DNA of 60,038 nucleotides. Source: JAUPVN01 sp964423475 (GTDB taxonomy: Bacteria; Patescibacteriota; Saccharimonadia; Saccharimonadales; CAIOMD01). The notes under the pieces are model-generated. The model was not told the DNA's origin and searched no databases. It saw only the letters and a list, made by a program, of their open reading frames with translations. Below are positions 58,654 to 60,038 of this stretch, one piece after another (position 1 is the stretch's first letter; every line of letters starts with the position of its first letter). The position numbers and the translations under genes were made by a program. The stretch is from positions 1 through 60,038 of the forward strand of contig CAYRFD010000001.1 in assembly GCA_964423475.1 (NCBI GenBank), given 5' to 3'.

Positions 58654-59190
58654 ATGAGTCGTATAGGAAAACTACCCATACAAATCCCAAGCGGTGTGAC
58701 AATCACTGTCGACGATGGTTCTGTGAATGTAACCGGGCCTAAAGGTTCGTTGTCGCAGTTTATCGTCTCGGGTGTATCGTTTTCTCAAGAAAACGGTCAG
58801 TTTATAGTAAAAAGAGATAATGACGAGGCCGTTAACCGTGCCAATCACGGATTAATGCGAGCTTTAGTAAATAATATGGTAGTTGGTGTAACCCAAGGCT
58901 TTAGCAAAAAACTAGAGATTATAGGAGTTGGTTACAGAGCAAATATGGAAGGCTCTAAGCTAAAAATGCAACTTGGCTTTAGCCATGATATATATTTTAC
59001 TGCACCAGAAGGTGTTCATATTAGTGTAGAACAAAATATTATTACAGTATCTGGTATAAATAAGCAACAAGTTGGGCAAGCAGCTGCAGAAATTAGAGCA
59101 TTTAAAAAACCAGAACCTTATAAGGGTAAGGGTATTAAGTATAGTGATGAACGAATATTACGTAAGAGTGGTAAGTCAGGAAAGGATTAA
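58654..59190 (+). CDS. rplF: 50S ribosomal protein L6
   Basis: uL6, 178 residues, two related domains near the factor-binding site. MSRIGKLPIQIPSGVTI, VTGPKGSL, the second-domain GVTQGFSKKLEIIGVGYRA and the C-terminal IRAFKKPEPYKGKGIKY are conserved. AAAGGA before the ATG. Confidence 0.98.
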   Translation: MSRIGKLPIQIPSGVTITVDDGSVNVTGPKGSLSQFIVSGVSFSQENGQFIVKRDNDEAVNRANHGLMRALVNNMVVGVTQGFSKKLEIIGVGYRANMEGSKLKMQLGFSHDIYFTAPEGVHISVEQNIITVSGINKQQVGQAAAEIRAFKKPEPYKGKGIKYSDERILRKSGKSGKD

Positions 59191-59196
59191 TCAGCC

Positions 59197-59550
59197 ATGA
59201 GTAATACAGTACAAAAATCCAAGAACTTACAGCTGCGTAAAGCACGCGTTCGTTCGGTAGTTAGCGGCACATCAGAGCGTCCTCGCTTAAGTGTATCTAT
59301 AAGCAATATACACGTTAGTGCACAAATAATTAATGATGAAACAGGAAGCACACTAGCTTCTGCTACGTCTGTTGGTAAAAAAATGACTGGCAATTTAACA
59401 GAAAAAGCAGTATTAGTGGGCACAAATATAGCTAAAGCTGCTAAGAAAATTAATGTTAAAAAAGTAGCATTTGATAGAAACGGTAAACAATATCATGGCA
59501 GAATAAAAGCGTTAGCAGAAGCTGCTCGAAAAGAAGGACTGGAGTTTTAA
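59197..59550 (+). CDS. rplR: 50S ribosomal protein L18
   Basis: uL18, 117 residues, 5S rRNA binder. RKARVRSVVSGTSERPRLSVSISN, a short internal loop and the C-terminal VAFDRNGKQYHGRIKALAEAARKEGLEF are conserved. AAAGGA lies upstream in the end of rplF. GGAG inside its last codons serves rpsE. Confidence 0.97.
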   Translation: MSNTVQKSKNLQLRKARVRSVVSGTSERPRLSVSISNIHVSAQIINDETGSTLASATSVGKKMTGNLTEKAVLVGTNIAKAAKKINVKKVAFDRNGKQYHGRIKALAEAARKEGLEF

Positions 59551-59551
59551 T

Positions 59552-60038
59552 ATGAACAATGCAGGATCCCCAAGAGGCCGAAAAGATAGTCGTGGCCCAA
59601 AAGACGCAGAAGAAAAGCAATTTGATGAACGAGTTGTTAGTATAGACAGAGTTGCACGTGTTGTTAAAGGCGGAAGAAGATTTAGATTTAGAGCTTTAAT
59701 TGTATTAGGCGATAAAAAAGGTCGTATAGGTATAGGTATAGCAAAAGGCGCAGATGTTCAGGCAGCTGTTACCAAGGCAGTAGAAATGGCCAAAAAGAAA
59801 TTAATTACAGTTGCAATATATAAAGGTACTTTGCCCCACGAGGCAGAAGCTAAGGTTGCAGGTGCGCATATTCTAGTTAAACCCGCAAGCCCTGGTACTG
59901 GTTTAATTGCTGGGGGTGTTGTACGCACAGTTTTAGAAGTTGCTGGTTATAAAAACGCATTATCCAAATCTATTGGTTCTTCAAATAAGATTAATGCAGC
60001 TTATGCAACTATAGAAGCTCTTAAATCTTTAAAACCAA
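59552..60038 (+). CDS. rpsE: 30S ribosomal protein S5, 3' end outside window
   Basis: uS5, part of the mRNA entry and decoding fidelity. The visible 162 codons begin MNNAGSPRGRKDSRGPKD, a disordered extension, then the double-stranded RNA-binding-like FDERVVSIDRVARVVKGGRRFRF, GRIGIGIAKG, and the C-terminal ribosomal S5 fold (ILVKPASPGTGLIAGGVVRTVLE). The gene runs out of the window after KSLKP. GGAG lies seven bases before the ATG, inside rplR. No sign of rpmD (L30) can be judged, since its usual place is beyond the end. Confidence 0.96.
   Translation, partial: MNNAGSPRGRKDSRGPKDAEEKQFDERVVSIDRVARVVKGGRRFRFRALIVLGDKKGRIGIGIAKGADVQAAVTKAVEMAKKKLITVAIYKGTLPHEAEAKVAGAHILVKPASPGTGLIAGGVVRTVLEVAGYKNALSKSIGSSNKINAAYATIEALKSLKP

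Noticed and set aside
1..60038. Possible UGA recoding as in some Patescibacteria
   Set aside because: TGA ends rplD (53272-53274), rpsQ (56680-56682) and the TrmH-like gene in ATGA overlaps with correctly placed next genes, and conserved proteins contain no in-frame TGA.
1..60038. CRISPR arrays, insertion sequences, rRNA genes, prophage genes
   Set aside because: No regularly spaced repeats, transposases, integrases or rRNA sequences were seen on either strand.

Overview
The window is an AT-rich, very densely packed bacterial chromosome segment. It runs from the 3' part of dnaE, through housekeeping and cell-envelope genes, into the rpoBC/str cluster and most of the S10-spc ribosomal protein cluster, and leaves the window inside rpsE. 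TGA is a normal stop (end of rplD, trmH-like gene and rpsQ), so the UGA=Gly codes of some Patescibacteria are excluded. Compact genes, short spacers, monoderm-style envelope enzymes (PBP1A, VanY and DacA types), a CIRCE/HrcA system and strongly divergent core proteins suggest a Patescibacteria/CPR member, most likely a low-GC Saccharibacteria (TM7) relative. That placement is inferred from gene content and not from a phylogeny.

Layout. 1-10.4 kb: dnaE (5' cut), a CAP-domain membrane protein, an rRNA/tRNA methyltransferase, a GspE/PilB ATPase, malic enzyme, L19, YraN and an M1 aminopeptidase. 10.4-17.3 kb: nusA behind an attenuator-like hairpin, CIRCE-controlled clpC, an anchored HEMLH protein, radA and a PIN-TRAM protein. 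17.3-30.7 kb: a class A PBP, recG with a phospholipase C/S1-P1-like partner, rsmD, two exported or anchored proteins, tRNA-Leu(UAG), tyrS, hisS, tig and CIRCE-controlled clpP. 30.7-43.3 kb: rpoB-rpoC-rpsL-rpsG-small Cys-rich ORF-fusA-tuf-rpsJ. 43.3-51.9 kb: a block of non-ribosomal genes (repeat protein, EamA transporter, bactofilin-like membrane protein, pyrG, CapA, VanY, DacA) that separates rpsJ from the rest of the S10 operon. 51.9-60.0 kb: rplC to rpsE with a structured leader.

Most interesting points. (1) RpoC keeps NADFDGD but lacks the cysteines of both usual zinc sites and has a non-canonical trigger loop (LSLDSKH where nearly all bacteria have LTMRTFH) and bridge helix. (2) EF-G has NKIN in place of the guanine-specifying NKxD and lacks the SAxK-type G5 loop. 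(3) The last 24 codons of rpsJ occur twice, 760 bp apart, with only synonymous differences and a single unknown gene between them. This looks like integration at the 3' end of rpsJ. (4) Many first genes of transcription units have an extended -10 motif that places the start codon at or within a few bases of the predicted +1, so leaderless mRNAs look common. (5) rpoB, rpsG, tuf, rpsJ and rplC each have a structured leader. (6) A 53-codon gene with four cysteines sits between rpsG and fusA.

How the genes work together: transcription (RpoB, RpoC, NusA), translation (r-proteins, EF-Tu, EF-G, TyrRS, HisRS, RsmD) and protein quality control (trigger factor, ClpC, ClpP) dominate. ClpC and ClpP lie 18 kb apart but share the same operator-promoter design. 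Peptidoglycan synthesis and trimming are represented by three enzymes. No CRISPR array, insertion sequence, integrase or rRNA gene was seen, and no gene-free stretch exceeds 300 bases.
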